Assembly (NCBI RefSeq): GCF_018446385.1
Contig: NC_055992.1
Span: 52,962,799-53,026,798 of the forward strand
Origin: Zingiber officinale
Lineage: Eukaryota; Streptophyta; Magnoliopsida; Zingiberales; Zingiberaceae
Length of the DNA: 64,000 bases
Reading direction: 5' to 3'
Shown here: in pieces, positions 47,207 through 59,215 of the stretch
How positions within the stretch are numbered: position 1 is the first letter of the stretch
Layout of the letters: each line of letters starts with the position of its first letter
The notes under the pieces: generated by a model
The model's database searches: none
Told to the model about the DNA's origin: nothing
What the model saw: the letters and a program-made list of their open reading frames with translations, nothing else
Made by a program: the position numbers and the translations under genes

Positions 47207-48676
47207 ATGACAGGCTTGATTGAACCTCCAATGTTTGAAAGAGGAAGCCTTAGGGGCATCACATTTTGGATGATGAAGATGGAAGTCTTCTTTGACACAG
47301 ATTGGGACACCATGATGGTGATTAAGGACCCATTCGAAGTCCCAAGAGACAAAAAGGGAAAAAGGCTCCGACCACGACATTGGACGGAGGAGCAAACCAC
47401 ACGAGCAAAGGCATATTCAAAGGTAATATCTATTTTGATTGATATTTTGCCTAATGATGTGATAAGTCATGTAGGTGAATATAAGAATGCCCACGAGTTG
47501 TGGAGCAAGGTAAAGAAAGTTCTAGGAGAAGAACTTTTGCCTACACATGAAGAGGTAGAGCCCAAGGAGATGGGCTTAGTAGCTCAAGAAGTAAAGGAGG
47601 AGCAACCGGAACTCGATTCATGATCAACTTCCGAGGAAAAGGATGAAGAAAGGCCATCCACAAGTGTGGATAAAGAAGATGAGGCATCATCCACATCCTC
47701 AAGGATTGAAGAAGAATCCAAGACAAGTGAAGAGGATGAAGAAGAGGTCTTGGAAGTGGTCAACCTAGCAAGTACCTCCACCAAAGCAAAGTCAAAAGAT
47801 CACATTGTGTGCTTCAGGTGCAATAAAAGGGACATTACAAGAGTACATGTCCATTGGGTAAGAAATAGGTATCTCCTAAACTCAATTCAATTCATTTTGA
47901 ATCTAAATTGAGTTGTAGGAAGAAGAAGAAGAAAAAGCACATAGTGTGCTTCACGTGTGGTGAGCGGGGGGCATTACCACACCAAATGCCCAAAGAAGAA
48001 AGAAATAAAAAAGTTGGCGCATTTGAAGAAGGAGGAGAAGAAGTGGAGGAAGAATGGAGGCTCATGTCAAGGGGGAGCCCCAAAGGTAAAGGGTAAGGTA
48101 AACCCTAGTTTAAATTTGAAGTCAAATTTAAATTCCTCCATGCATGCTAGGAGTAATTCTTATTGTTTCCCATGCATAGTTTCGGTTTTAGATATCATGA
48201 TAGAAGTAGGGTTAAGGTAGATCAAAACCCTAAGGTACTCATTCATGATAAATCTAGAAACGTTAGACCTTAGGAGACCCAAGGCATAAATCCCAAGAAG
48301 GGGAGACATATGCCTAGACAAATGGGTAGGTCTAGAAATGTCCATGGTGGACATGTTGACTCTAGGTTTAGGAACCTAGAAAGGGAAAATCAAGCTTTAA
48401 AGGCAAAGCTTGATAAATTAGAATACCCTAGAAAGATTCAATGTTGGATCTAAGGGTTTGGGTATGGTGTTGGGTAGTCAAAGACCCAACAATGATAGAT
48501 CGGGTCTAGGATACCGATCTAGTGTCGCCAAAGCTAAGGGAAAGTCTTATGCTAGGGTTGCATATGACTATAGCAAGGAGAAGTCAAGAAATGGCAAGGG
48601 AAAGCCATTTAAAGGTAAGGAGAAATTAACCAAGGACAAGGTGTCCAAGGTTAAGAAGGTTAGGTTTGTAGGCTAA
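47207..48676 (+). pseudogene. Copia-D gag-like gene, broken in both zinc knuckles
   Basis: The likely ATG is at 47207 (MTGLIEPPMFERGSLRGITF), because gag similarity starts there rather than at the upstream ATG at 47144. A UBN2-type gag core runs to a TGA at 47621-47623. The same frame continues through an acidic Ser/Glu stretch to a first zinc knuckle (CFRCNKR, about 47813-47860), which loses frame after its second Cys. A second knuckle (CFTCGER, about 47948-47995) also loses frame, at a G-run. Farther down, a coiled coil (LERENQALKAKLDKLE, 48380-48430) and a GLGYRSS tail ending in VKKVRFVG (stop by 48676) are back in the original frame. The order of parts matches Copia-C. Confidence 0.85.
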
Positions 48677-50037
48677 GTGTCACCGGAGGTGCACCGATGT
48701 GGCCTAACCATTGTGGATGAGTCACCTAGGGAGGTGGCTAAGGTTAAGAGCTCTAGGGGAAGCTCAAAGAGTCAATTTGGGGCCCATGGACAATGGATCT
48801 CAAGTGGGTTTTACTTGGGAGTCTAGGTTGGGTCATGGAATGTGCGAAGTTGTTTGAAGACTAACTTGAGTGTCAAACCTAGGGTTTTGGCATAATTGAG
48901 TTGTGTTTCATGCTTAGAAATATGACATTGGAGTCATATAGCATGATAATTGGTTTTGGATGTATAGATGCCATATAAACCAATGCTAGGGATGCATTGT
49001 GGGTTAGTATGGGCAAATACATCAAGAGGAAGCCAAAACTAGGACTTTAGGTCAAGGTTCAATTGAACTTTTTAGCTAATTTTTTATTTTGTATCAATCT
49101 TGGGATTTGTCATAAATATATTTTTATATATATTTTTCCCAAGTAGACATTGATAAAATAGATCTCTCCATAAAATTTGAGAATTTTTGGAGTTCTGTGA
49201 AATTTTTGACGTATTTCTGAAGTTGTCTAGAAAAGGTTAATTTTTGCATGAATACTGTACCAGTCGACTGGTACAGTTATCAGTCAACTGGTAATAGTAT
49301 GTTTGAGGACAGAATGTTTCTGTAAACTCGTTTTAGTAAGGGCAGTCGACTGGTACTTCTTGCAGCCGACTAATACCAGTCTGAAATTATTTTCAGCATT
49401 GGATTTTGACCAAGTCAACTCGTACATGTGTATGAAATCCATGGGGGATTAATACATGAGTTTAGGGTCAATTTGGATGACAATTTTTTAACAATTGGGA
49501 TATTGTTGGAGAACTTTTTGGATGTTAGACAAAGGAGGAGAAGTAAGGTTTAGTTGGGAAAACCTTAGTACCTTTGCGTAGGAGGAGCCTTGTGATAGGT
49601 TCTTAAATATCCCTATTGGAAATTCCTAGTTCATTGGGGAGCATAGGTGTAGGGGGAGCCTTGGGATAGGTTCTTAAAAATCCCTGTGGGAAAATTCGTA
49701 GCTCAATGGGGACCATAGGTGTAGGGGGAGCCTTGGGATAGGTTCTTAAAAAGCCTAGTGGAAAATTCCTAGCTCAATGGGGAGCATAGGTGTAGAGGGA
49801 GACTTAGGATAGGTTCAAATGCATGTTGCATTATTTTTGATTTGGCAGTGTAAGTCCAAGTGTGTAGCCTTGGCAATGTAAGTCCATTCAGCGGTGTAAG
49901 TCCAAGTGTGTAGCCTTGGCAACGTAAGTCCATTCGGTGTTGTAAGTCCAAGTGTGTAGCCTTGGCATCGTAAGTCCATTGTTTTTAGCATATTTATTTG
50001 CTATTTGTTTTCCCTAACTTAAACATATTGTCAAACA
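48677..50037 (+). other. Copia-D 3' internal region with short repeats, non-coding
   Basis: Near 49255-49430 are several AGTCGACT or near-palindromic boxes like those in the LTR U3. At 49570-49810 a segment of about 85 bp (GGGGGAGCCTTGGGATAGG) repeats three to four times. At 49845-49985 a 47-bp unit with GTAAGTCCAAGTGTGTAGCC repeats three times. No pol motif or long frame is present. Confidence 0.8.
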
Positions 50038-50039
50038 TC

Positions 50040-50053
50040 AAAAAGGGAGAGAT
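50040..50053 (+). other. Polypurine tract of Copia-D
   Basis: The purine run AAAAAGGGAGAGAT lies directly upstream of the 3' LTR (TGTTGG). Confidence 0.9.
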
Positions 50054-51143
50054 TGTTGGAGCAATCACAATGGTCTGTGCGACTATGTGTTTTGGTGTTT
50101 GGGCAAAGGGTTTAAGTTAAGTTCACCCCTGTATTTGATATATGTACTTGAGTTGTGTAGGACTGCAGGATACACATGTGACTTAGGTTGATGGCTTCGG
50201 GTCCGGTGAAGGATGGCATTAGGGATGAGTCGCGGGCTTGTATGCATCCGAAGGACCGTGGACAAGGCAATGAGGACAAGGGCCGAGGGAAGCGACTTCG
50301 AGGAATACTCGAAGGATGGCATTTGGGACGAGCCGCGGGCTTGTATGCATCCGAGGGACGAGAGCCAAAGGAAGTAGGCTTGAAGGCAAGAGGTCAAAGG
50401 TTGCAAATAAATGCCAAGTGAGTCTAAGGGTGACGGTCTGAGTGCTGAGAGATTGTACTCGTGGTAAAATCCTAGGTTTAGACTTTCATTGTAGCAGTTA
50501 CTGTAGTAGTCGACTGCTATTTTCACCAGTCAACTGGTGCAGTTGACTGGCAGTGAACAGAATATTTCTGTTCGCTTAGTTTGTGTAGAGAAGCCGATTG
50601 CTAGTTTTGGCAGTCGACTGGTATCGAGCCGTTGGGATGTAACGGTCGAATTTTCACATAAAGCAGTCGACTGCTAGTTTTAGCAGTCAACTGGTAGGCA
50701 GAGTTTTCAACCCGCGGCCTATATAACCAAGGCTTGGAAGCTTGGTTATCCCTAATGAAATTGAACTAGGTTAAAATCTAATTAGTAGTCTTTTGAGCTC
50801 TAGAGATCTTTGTGTGCCAAGAGGTCTTGGTTGGAGTTGTGGTGAGGTTTCTCCACCCACAAGGAGGTTGAGCTAGCCAGAGTTTGCCGGGGACTAATCC
50901 ACCGACGGATTAAGGGATCGTCTACCTTACGGACACATCGTGGAGTAGGAGCAAGTTATCTCTGAATCACATAAACGAACGTGTTAGCGGTTTGCATCTC
51001 TTCCTTTGTATTTAGCTTTCATATTTGTATTCGTGGTTGTATTCTTTGTTTTCCGCTGTGCACTAATGAATACATAGGAAGCGATCAATTTGGGGGTGTC
51101 GTCTATCCAACCCCCCTTCAAGTCGGCCACCGATCCCCCTACA
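50054..51143 (+). repeat. Copia-D 3' LTR
   Basis: This is a 1090-bp complete LTR from TGTTGGAG to CCCCCTACA. It carries a cluster of GCAGTCGACTGC-like palindromes at 50505-50700 immediately before the TATA box at 50720. Confidence 0.94.
50505..50726 (+). promoter_or_regulatory. Copia-D U3: AGTCGACT palindrome cluster and TATA box
   Basis: There are three perfect AGTCGACT cores and at least three one-base variants (AGTCAACT, AGTTGACT) in about 190 bp, several extended to GCAGTCGACTGC. The TATA box TATATAA follows at 50720. The same boxes recur inside the element near 49260-49360. Confidence 0.55.
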
Positions 51144-53083
51144 GTTTCGGCCACCACAAGAACTCCAAGAGAAGATGAGGTTCAGCCACCACCACCAAGC
51201 TGCAAGGGATGCTAGAAACAAAGCCTCCTTTCTCTACTTCTTCTCCAAGCAAAATCCGGCCACCAACAAGCTCCTTGAGAGTTGATGTCGCCGACCACCA
51301 ATGAAGAAGAAAAGGAGAAGAGGAAAAAGATGAGGGACGACCACCACAAGGAAAAGAAGAGAGGAATACTAGATGATAGGTTATAAGGTGAGGCACCTCT
51401 ACTCTCTCTTTTATATTCCTTGGTCATGACAAATAAGGAAAGTTTTAATAAAAGCTTCCTTATCCTCTTTGCCAATGAAAGGAAAATTTAATTAAAATTT
51501 CCTTTCTTGTTTGTATTTGGCCGGCCACCTCAACATCCTCCATACAAGGAAAGTTTTAAACAAAAATTAAAACTTTCTAATTTGTTTCCGGAAATTTTTA
51601 AAATAAAAAATTCTCTTTAAAAAATTCCCTTCATGGTTGGTTATAAAAGGAAACTTTTATAAATTAAAATCTCTCTATTAAAACATGTGGATGATTTACA
51701 AAAAGGAAAGTTTTCTCTAAAATTAAAATCTTCCTTTTAACTACAAATAAGGAAAGATATCTTTCTCTTAATATTTTGTAGAAAGATATAAAAGAAAAAG
51801 ATTTAATTTTAAAACTCTCTTTTAAAATCATAAGGATGGTTTGATAAAAGGAAAGTTTTATCAAAAATTAAAATATTCCTTTTAACTACAAATAAGGAAA
51901 GATATCAAACCTTTATCTTAATCTTTTGTAGAAAGCTATAAAAAGAAAGATTTAAATTTTAAACTCTCTTTTAAAACCATGGCTTCCACATAAGAATTTT
52001 TTTTAAAAAAATAAAATCTTTTTAATTTATTATGGCCGGCCACACCAAGCTTGGGTTCAAGCTAGGGTCGGCCACCTCTCACCTTGGTTTGGCTGGCCCT
52101 AGCTTGGGCTCCAAGCTAGGCTTGGTCGGCCACCTTAAGGTGGGTAAGAAGGGGGGTATGGGTGGGTATAATACTTTATAAATGAGAGGCTACGATAGGG
52201 ACCGAGAGGAGGAATTGGTTTTGGTCTCTCGATGAACTTGAGCTTCCCGTATTCGCCCCGAACACACAACTCGAGTTCATCAATAATAACTCATACCACT
52301 AAAGAGTTATTATTAAACTACCGTACCAATCTCATATTACTATATGGGCTCCTTCTTATCATGAGTGTGTTAATCTCCTTGTATTTAAGATGTCGAATGC
52401 CCACTAATTAAATGAGTTACTGACAACTCACTTTAATTAATATCTTTGTCCAAGAGTAGTACCACTCAACTTTATCGTCATGTCGAACTAAGTCCACCTG
52501 CACGGTTTACATGACAATCCATATGAGCTCCTCTTGGGGACATCATTAACCTAGATTTTTAGGACACAGTTTCCTTCTATAATCAACAACACACACTATA
52601 AATAATATTATTTCCCAACTTATCGGGCCTATTGATTTATCGAACTAAATCACACCCTTTGATAAATTAAAGAAATAAATATTAAGTATATGTGCTTATT
52701 ATTATATTAGGATTAAGAACACACACTTCCATAATAACAGAGGTATTGTTATTTTATTTAGTGTGTATAAAAAGAAACTACCTCAAATGGTCCTGGTCAA
52801 TACACTCAGAGTGTATTAGTGTAATTTTATAGTCAAGATAAACTAATACCAAATTATACTACGACTATTCTAATAGTTTGTTCCTATCCATCTTAGTTGT
52901 GAGCTACTATTTATAATGTATAAGGAATTGATAACATGATCTTCTATGTTTGACACCATACATCATGTTATCAATAATATAAATTAATTGAACAATTACA
53001 CTTAGCATATAAATGTCAATATTTGACCAATGTGATTCTTAAATATTTATACAAAAGCTAGACTTTTAATATATACTCTAACA
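51144..53083 (-). repeat. Copia-B2 5' LTR, part 2
   Basis: It resumes the LTR after Copia-D and aligns with about 57170-58880 and 63661-63916 of Copia-B3. It contains GGCCGGCCAC palindromes near 51520 and 52035. The total LTR length without Copia-D is about 2.6 kb. Confidence 0.9.
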
Positions 53084-53162
53084 TTCCTGAGGTTGTCTTC
53101 ATCAAGGATCTTCATTCATCGGAGCCAGCGCACATCTTTACAAATGTCAAACAGGATCAAAT
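53084..53162 (+). repeat. End of a gypsy LTR
   Basis: This short stretch ends ACAGGATCAA immediately before a gypsy primer site. The rest of this LTR is replaced or displaced by Copia-B2; the segment at about 40440-40860 may be its left part. Confidence 0.5.
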
Positions 53163-53180
53163 TTGGCATCGTCTGTGGGA
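53163..53180 (+). other. Gypsy primer-binding site (Tat-type)
   Basis: TTGGCATCGTCTGTGGGA differs by one base from the TTGGCGCCGTCTGTGGGA pattern that I know from non-chromovirus plant gypsy elements. It is placed directly after the LTR end. Confidence 0.65.
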
Positions 53181-53189
53181 ACTATTCAC

Positions 53190-54215
53190 CTGGATCTAAA
53201 GCTAAGAAGATGGAGGAAGCAAGAAAACCCAACACTATTACTATATCGCAATATGATATGGAGTTGCTCATCAATGCTAAAGTGCATAAAATATTGCAAC
53301 AACAACAACACAAGTCAATACTAGTGGAACGCTACCCGTAGCAGCACATCCGGCGATGTTTATAACTTCTCATCATAGGGAGAGGGAGATCAAGGGGGGA
53401 GATTTGGTTCATTTGTTCTCTGCCTCTCTCTCACCCACTTGACATCCAAAAGCGTATTTTCAGACACCTCTTGAATACGGAGGACAAAAAGCAATTTTTT
53501 AGGAGTCTTTTGGAGAAACCCCTGTGAGATAAAAATGAAAAGGGAAGATTATAGCTAGTGATATTTCTCTTTAAAGGATTATCACTCCATTTTCTCAACG
53601 AGTAATATATGATCCTTTTCCAAAGCATTATAAAAATTTAAATGTCAGAGAATACTCGGGAACAACTGATCCCAAGGATCATCTTCTTAAATTTGAACAT
53701 GCAATGTTCCTCCAACAATATACTGATGGAGTTAAATGTCGGATGTTCCTTACTACATTTGGAGGAGCAGCTCAGAGGTGGTTCAAGCGACTACTAGAAA
53801 AATCTATTCGTCGCTTTAAGGATTTTTGCAAGGTATTCCTACATCATTTTTCAAGCAATAGGAAGTACCATAACACCCCTCGGAGTCTCTTTTCAATTAA
53901 ACAGGAGCCTAAAGAATCTATTAGAGCCTATATTAAAAGGTTCAACCAAGTCGCCATCGATGTCCCTTTGGCCACCACGGAGATCTTGGTAAGCATCTTT
54001 TCCCAGGGGCTTAATGATAATGACTTCTTTAAGGATTTGGTTAGGAATCCTCTTACTAATTTTGATATATTAATCAAGCAGGCTTCAGAGTTCATTAATG
54101 TGGAAGAGGCTCAAGCTGCTCGGAGGAAGGATATTACTATTTCTATGCCAATTCCTATTGCAGCATGTTTGGCAAGGCATGTCCAGCCCCCTAAAGGACT
54201 TCGGGTAGATGCTCC
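53190..54215 (+). pseudogene. Gypsy gag fragment
   Basis: The recognisable part runs about 53580-54170 in one frame. It contains YSGTTDPKDHLLKFE, FGGAAQRWFKRL and ESIRAYIKRFNQVA, the pattern of the gypsy gag domain (Retrotrans_gag). The frame is open upstream of the Met at 53704, so that ATG is not the true start. An upstream piece (53197-53341, MEEARKPNTITISQYD) is probably the gag N terminus, separated by a stop and frameshifts. Similarity is lost after RRKD near 54150 and the frame enters unrelated LTR-like sequence at about 54216. Protease, RT and integrase are absent. Confidence 0.78.
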
Positions 54216-54986
54216 CTCTAAATGGCACTGTCATGTCAATTCCACACGGGTGTGTCAATTCCACACGACCATGTCGTTTTCAACACTATATAATAAAAGT
54301 AAAATGACCATAACTTTCTACTCGATTGGTGTTATGAGACATTCCAGATATCAAAATCTAGACAACTTCAATATCTACAACTCTTATGAAGATTTAACTA
54401 GAGAAAATCACGTCTTGAAGGCCTAAAATACATTTCTATGAGACACGGCCCTGGCACACGGCCGTGTCAAATCCTATACTACACACCAAGAGGAAAATAT
54501 ACATAACTTTGTTTTTAGTTAGAGTTTAGGATGTTCTTTATATAAATTGTAGCTAACTTCAAGATATACAACTCTGCTGAAGACCGCAACTCAAGAATAC
54601 CAAGATAAGAGGTGTTAAAGTGGCTTATAAGTGTACACATCATTGACACATGGCCAAAAATAGCTAGGTCGTGTGAGCCACACGATCGTGTCACCCCACC
54701 AGCACAACCAGAGCATGGCCATGTGAACCACACAACTGTGCAATATTTCCAGAGAGTAAGTAGTGGTGGGTCGTGTGAACCACACCACCATGTAGCATTT
54801 CTAGAGGTCAAAAAGAGCATGGTCGTGTGAGCCACATGGGCATGTGAGACACATGGTCATGTAGCCACATGGTCGTGTGAGCCACACGACCATGTCACCT
54901 TGGCCGGAAGCAAGATGTATGAGGCAATATGGATCCATACGACTGTGTCATGGGTCGTGTGGTGCCCATTCCCTGCTCTATAAAAG
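54216..54986 (+). promoter_or_regulatory. Athila-like U3: GTCGTGTG...CACACGAC boxes and TATA box
   Basis: At least eight inverted pairs of (G)TCGTGTG and CACACGA(C), with one- or two-base variants, are spread over 54240-54960. TATAAAAG follows at 54979-54986. Some pairs are nearly perfect, such as CACACGGCCGTGTC at about 54457. Confidence 0.6.
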
Positions 54987-56144
54987 TGATTTTTTCACTT
55001 ATCTTTGGCTTGGGGCTCACCCCCATTCCTTGGGAAAGGGTTCTCCCCTTTTGAGAGGCCCTAGATCTTCTTCATCTTCATTGATATGTCCTCCTCAGGA
55101 GCAAGAAAGCGCTTCCAAGGATACTAGGCTTCAAAGATAAGCATTCTCTTCTCTCTATCTCCATGTATTGAGTCGTGGTTTGCTTTACTTATCGTGTTTG
55201 GTTATAATTCCCTTGTAATGGAGTAAATCTCTATATCTAGGATGTAGGAAGTAGTTGTGATGTGTTGTGATGTATGAACTATGTATTTGGGTATTTTCCT
55301 ATGTAATGAAGTGTTTATATAATGATCTATGTGTTGTGCCTTGTATGTGTTTGACGAAATGTGTGTGAGGTCAATCCATGTAGATGTAGGGTTTAGATCA
55401 CCATGTAGAGGAACAACTTTGGAATGTAAGATCATGGGACCTTGTGACAGAAGGTATCTCTTACTTTCTACGATAGTTCCTTGAAACGGGGATCGACTCT
55501 CTACTAGGAAAACTAATTAGAGTTTAAAGGATTCTCCCAAATTAATATTAGGAAGTGACTTGTGTAATCTAGGAACGTGGACAGTGGGTCTTGGTGACAA
55601 AAGGATATTCCCTATAATCGAACTTTCTAAATTATCTCTTCTATTTAATTGCATTAATCTATCATTAGGAAGTGACTTGTGTAATCTAGGAATGTGGACC
55701 GTGTGCCCTTGTGACAGAAGGATGTTCCTTATAATCGGACTTCCTAAATTACCTCTTCTACTTAATGGTAGTAGAACATGGGTAAATTCTTTGGTATGAT
55801 CTTTGTGAGGTTGTACTGGACTCTAGTTAGAACTCTCACACGAGTGTAAGCATAGAGTTAGTTAGATGAACAATGCATTGGGACATTAACTAGCATCACA
55901 ACGAAATCGAAATCCTAGCATCTATCATTCATCCTCTTACCCTTCTCTCACTCCTTTCCCTTGTTCTCTCTCTTCTCTTGTCTCTTTTCTCTTTTCTCTT
56001 TCTCTTACTCTATTTTCCAACCAATCTTACGTTTGTCTAGATAATTCACCGTACGAAGTTAACTAGTGCTTAATCAAGAGTCCTTGTGGGTTCGATATCT
56101 TTGTATTACTGACCATGTAACCGTGCACTTGCGGTGACGTAACA
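54216..56144 (+). repeat. Athila-like gypsy LTR, copy 1
   Basis: It ends GTAACA at 56144, seven bases before a primer site of the GGCACCGTTGCC type. The U3 part (54216-54970) is a cluster of CACACGACCGTGTG-like boxes, followed by a TATA box at 54979 and a pyrimidine-rich downstream part (55930-56030). A segment of about 120 bp (AGGAAGTGACTTGTGTAATC) is duplicated in tandem at 55552-55770. The left edge is uncertain. Confidence 0.62.
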
Positions 56145-56150
56145 AGTTTT

Positions 56151-56168
56151 TGGCACCGTTGCCAGGGA
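56151..56168 (+). other. Gypsy primer-binding site, Athila type, copy 1
   Basis: TGGCACCGTTGCCAGGGA is two bases off the TGGCGCCGTTGCCGGGGA consensus of Athila-like elements. Confidence 0.8.
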
Positions 56169-56201
56169 CACAAGTCACCGCAAGTGCATGGTTTTGTTAC
56201 G

Positions 56202-56213
56202 ACAACGGCACCA
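56202..56213 (-). other. Gypsy primer-binding site, inverted copy 2
   Basis: Read on the minus strand it is TGGTGCCGTTGT, followed upstream by AAGTTTT as in copy 1. It faces copy 1 across only about 33 bp. Confidence 0.7.
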
Positions 56214-58880
56214 AAAACTTGTTACACAACCGCAAGTGCATGGTTATGTCATTAGTAATACAAAAGATTATCGATCGCACAGGGACTGTTGATTAAGCAC
56301 TAGTCATCTTCGCACGGTGAATTATCTAGACAATATAAAATGGTTCACAAATGCTAGAGAGAAAGAAATGAGAATGAGAGAGAGAAAAGAGTGTAATTGA
56401 ATGAAGGGGAATAGATACTAGGATTTAGGTTTTGTTGCGATGTTAGTTAATGTGCTTATGCATTGTTCATCTATCTAACTCCATGCTTACACTCGTGTAG
56501 GAGTTCTAACTAAAGTCTGGTACTTGTTGGTTGGTCCTAGGAAGATCGTACTGGTTCCACTGTACAAAAATTTTGTACAAGTATCGAACATTTCCTAACA
56601 ACCTATTGTGTTCTTTAGAAATTAAATTCAGAATCGCAAACGAAACTTAACATTATTGATTCCAAATTTAACTTATCTGTTCTTAGTGGTTAAGACTTGG
56701 ATCGCAAACGATGCTTAATCTTATTGATCCAAATCCACCCATGTTACAAATTCAATTAAATATTAATTTCTAAAATTGGCTTATAGGAATGCATAGCGAG
56801 GCACTAGGCCTTATTGGGTATGGGATCATCCACCACCGCCTAGACAAAGCCTTTTAAAGAAATCTAATATTTAATTTCCTTATATAACACTAGATTTAAC
56901 CAAAAAGAACAATCGAATCACAAATTTGAAAAACAAAAAAAAACATAAACTCGAATCACAAATTCGAAACCTAGAATTATATGACTCTTGTGTTTGGAAT
57001 TCATACAAAGAAAAACTAGTATGATGCGGAAAACAATTACTAGTTATACCTTTCTTTGTATGCAACGACCTCTTGTCTTCTACAGTATTCCTCTTCTTAT
57101 CTCGGACATTGTGTGGGCAACGATCTACCGAGATGAGAACAACCCAAGCCCTTCTTCTTCCTCCTTGCAAGTTTCGGCCAAACACCTCTCCTTGAGATGA
57201 TGAGTTTCGGCCACCACCACCAAGCTCCAAGGGATGCTAGAAACAAAACCTCCTTTCTCTCCTTCTTCTCGAAGCAAGATCCGGCCACCACCACAAGCTC
57301 CAAGGGATGATGCTGCCGGCCACCAAAGAAGAAGAGAAGAGGAGAAGCAAAGGAGAAGGGCCGACCACCACCAAGGAAAAGAGGAGAGGAAAATAGAATA
57401 AAGTTGTATCACATGAAGGCACCTCTACCCCCTTTTTTATATTCCTTGGTCTTGGCAAATAAGAAAAATTTAAATAAAAACTTCCTTATTTTCTTTGCCA
57501 TGAAAAGGAAAATTTAATTGATTAAAACTAATTTACTTTTCTTAAATATCATGGACGACCACCTCATAGCTCCAAACAAGGAAAGTTTTAATAACACAAG
57601 AATTAAAACTTCCTAATTTGTTTATGAAAATTTATAAAAAAAATTCTCTAATAATTTTTCTCTTCATGGTTGGTTATAAAATGAATTTTATAAATTAAAA
57701 TCTCTCTATTAAAACATGTGGATGATTTCCAAATATGAAAGTTATCTTTAAAATTAAAATCTTCCTTTCAATCTACAAATAAGGAAAGATATCAAATCTT
57801 TTTTTTTAATCCTTTGTAGAAATTTATAAAAGGAAAAATTTATAATTTTAAAACTCTATTTTAAATCATAAACATGGTTACAAAAAAGGAAAGTTTTCTC
57901 AAAATTAAAATTTTCCTTTCAATCTACAAATAAGGAAAGATATCAAATCTTTTCTTAATCTTTTGTAGAAAGCTATAAAAGGAAAGATTTATAATATTAA
58001 ATTCTCTTTTAAAACCATGGCATCCACTTAAAAAAAAATTTAAAATAAAATCCTTTTAATTTAACAAGGGCCGGCCACAACAAGCTTGGGCTCCAAGCTA
58101 TGGTCGATCCCCTCTACTTGTGTCAACCCTTGGTTTGGCCGGCCCAAGCTTGGGCTCCAAGCTTGCTTCGTCGGCCACCTAAGGGTGGGTAAGAAGTGGG
58201 TATGTGGTGGGTATAATTCTCTATATACAAGAGGCTACGATAGGGACCGAGAGGAGGAATTGATTTTGGTCTCTCGATGAACTTGAGCTTCCCGTGTTCG
58301 CCCCGAACACACAACTCGAGTTCATCAATAATAACTCATACCACTAAAGAATTATTATTGAACTACCGCACCAATCCCAAATACTATTTTGGGCTCCTTC
58401 TTATTATGAGCGTGTTATTCTCCCTGTGTTTAAGATGTCGAATGTCCACTAATTAAATGAGTTACTGACAAGTCTCTTTAATATCTTAGTCCAAGAGTAG
58501 TACCACTCAACCTTATCATCATGTCAGACTAAGTCCACCTGCAGGGTTTAACATGGCAATCCTTTTGAGCTCCACTTGGGGACATTATCAACCTAAATTA
58601 CTAGGACACAGTTTCCTTCTCTAATCAACAACACACACTATAAGTAATATCATTTCCTAACTTATCGGGTCTATTGTTTTATCAAGCTAAATCTCACCCT
58701 TTGATAAGTAAAAGAAATAAATACTAAATATATGTGCTTGTTATTATATTAGGATTAAGAGCACACACTTCCATAATAACTAAGGTCTTGTTCTTTTATT
58801 AAGTCAGTATAAAAAGAACTTACTTTAAATGGTCCTGCTCAATACACTCAGAGTGTACTAGTGTAATTTATTAGTCCAGA

Positions 58881-59215
58881 CACTACAACAAAAACCTTCA
58901 TAGACATCGGTTTTCCACCGGTGTCTATTTCATTTTCGACCGATGTCTATGAAGCCGATGTTAAAAGTCTGTCATTTTAGACATCAGGTTAAAACCGGTG
59001 TAGTATCACTTAACGACACCGGTCTTCGAATCGGTTATTAACAGGTGTAGTATTACTTAACGACATCGTTTCATCAACGGTGTAAAACCGATGTAATATT
59101 GTATGTTAATAACACCGGTTTTAGCAACGGTAAATGACCAATGTAATATTAGTTAATAACACCGGTTTTGTAGCGGTGGAAAACCGATGTAATATGTATA
59201 TTTTTTAACAGCACA
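58881..59215. repeat. CACTA left terminal and subterminal repeats
   Basis: The terminal CACTACAACAAAAACC is followed by about a dozen ACACCGGTTTT, CCGATGTAATAT and TCTATGAAG boxes. The right end (63440-63657) has the same boxes in inverse order. Confidence 0.9.

Larger units (their letters stand above)
42718..51143 (+). mobile_element. Copia-D, gag-only copia retrotransposon
   Basis: This plus-strand element has LTRs (42718-47142, itself split, and 50054-51143), a primer site, a gag-like pseudogene and a polypurine tract. There is no protease, integrase or RT. The flanks GTTTA (42713-42717) and GTTTC (51144-51148) are the TSD with one mismatch; the uninterrupted Copia-B3 copy reads GTTTC there. 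The layout is like Copia-C, although the LTRs are unrelated. Confidence 0.93.
40861..53083 (-). mobile_element. Copia-B2, truncated: leader and 5' LTR only
   Basis: This is a minus-strand member of the Copia-B family. It has the 5' LTR (split by Copia-D) and leader but lacks gag, pol and the 3' LTR. The left end at 40861 abuts gypsy sequence with no LTR edge, so the missing part was lost by deletion or recombination. The right edge is TCTAACA at 53083, followed by gypsy sequence. Confidence 0.88.

Noticed and set aside
47892..48096. Frames on both strands around the poly-Lys run in Copia-D
   Set aside because: They are shadows of the broken gag zinc-knuckle region.
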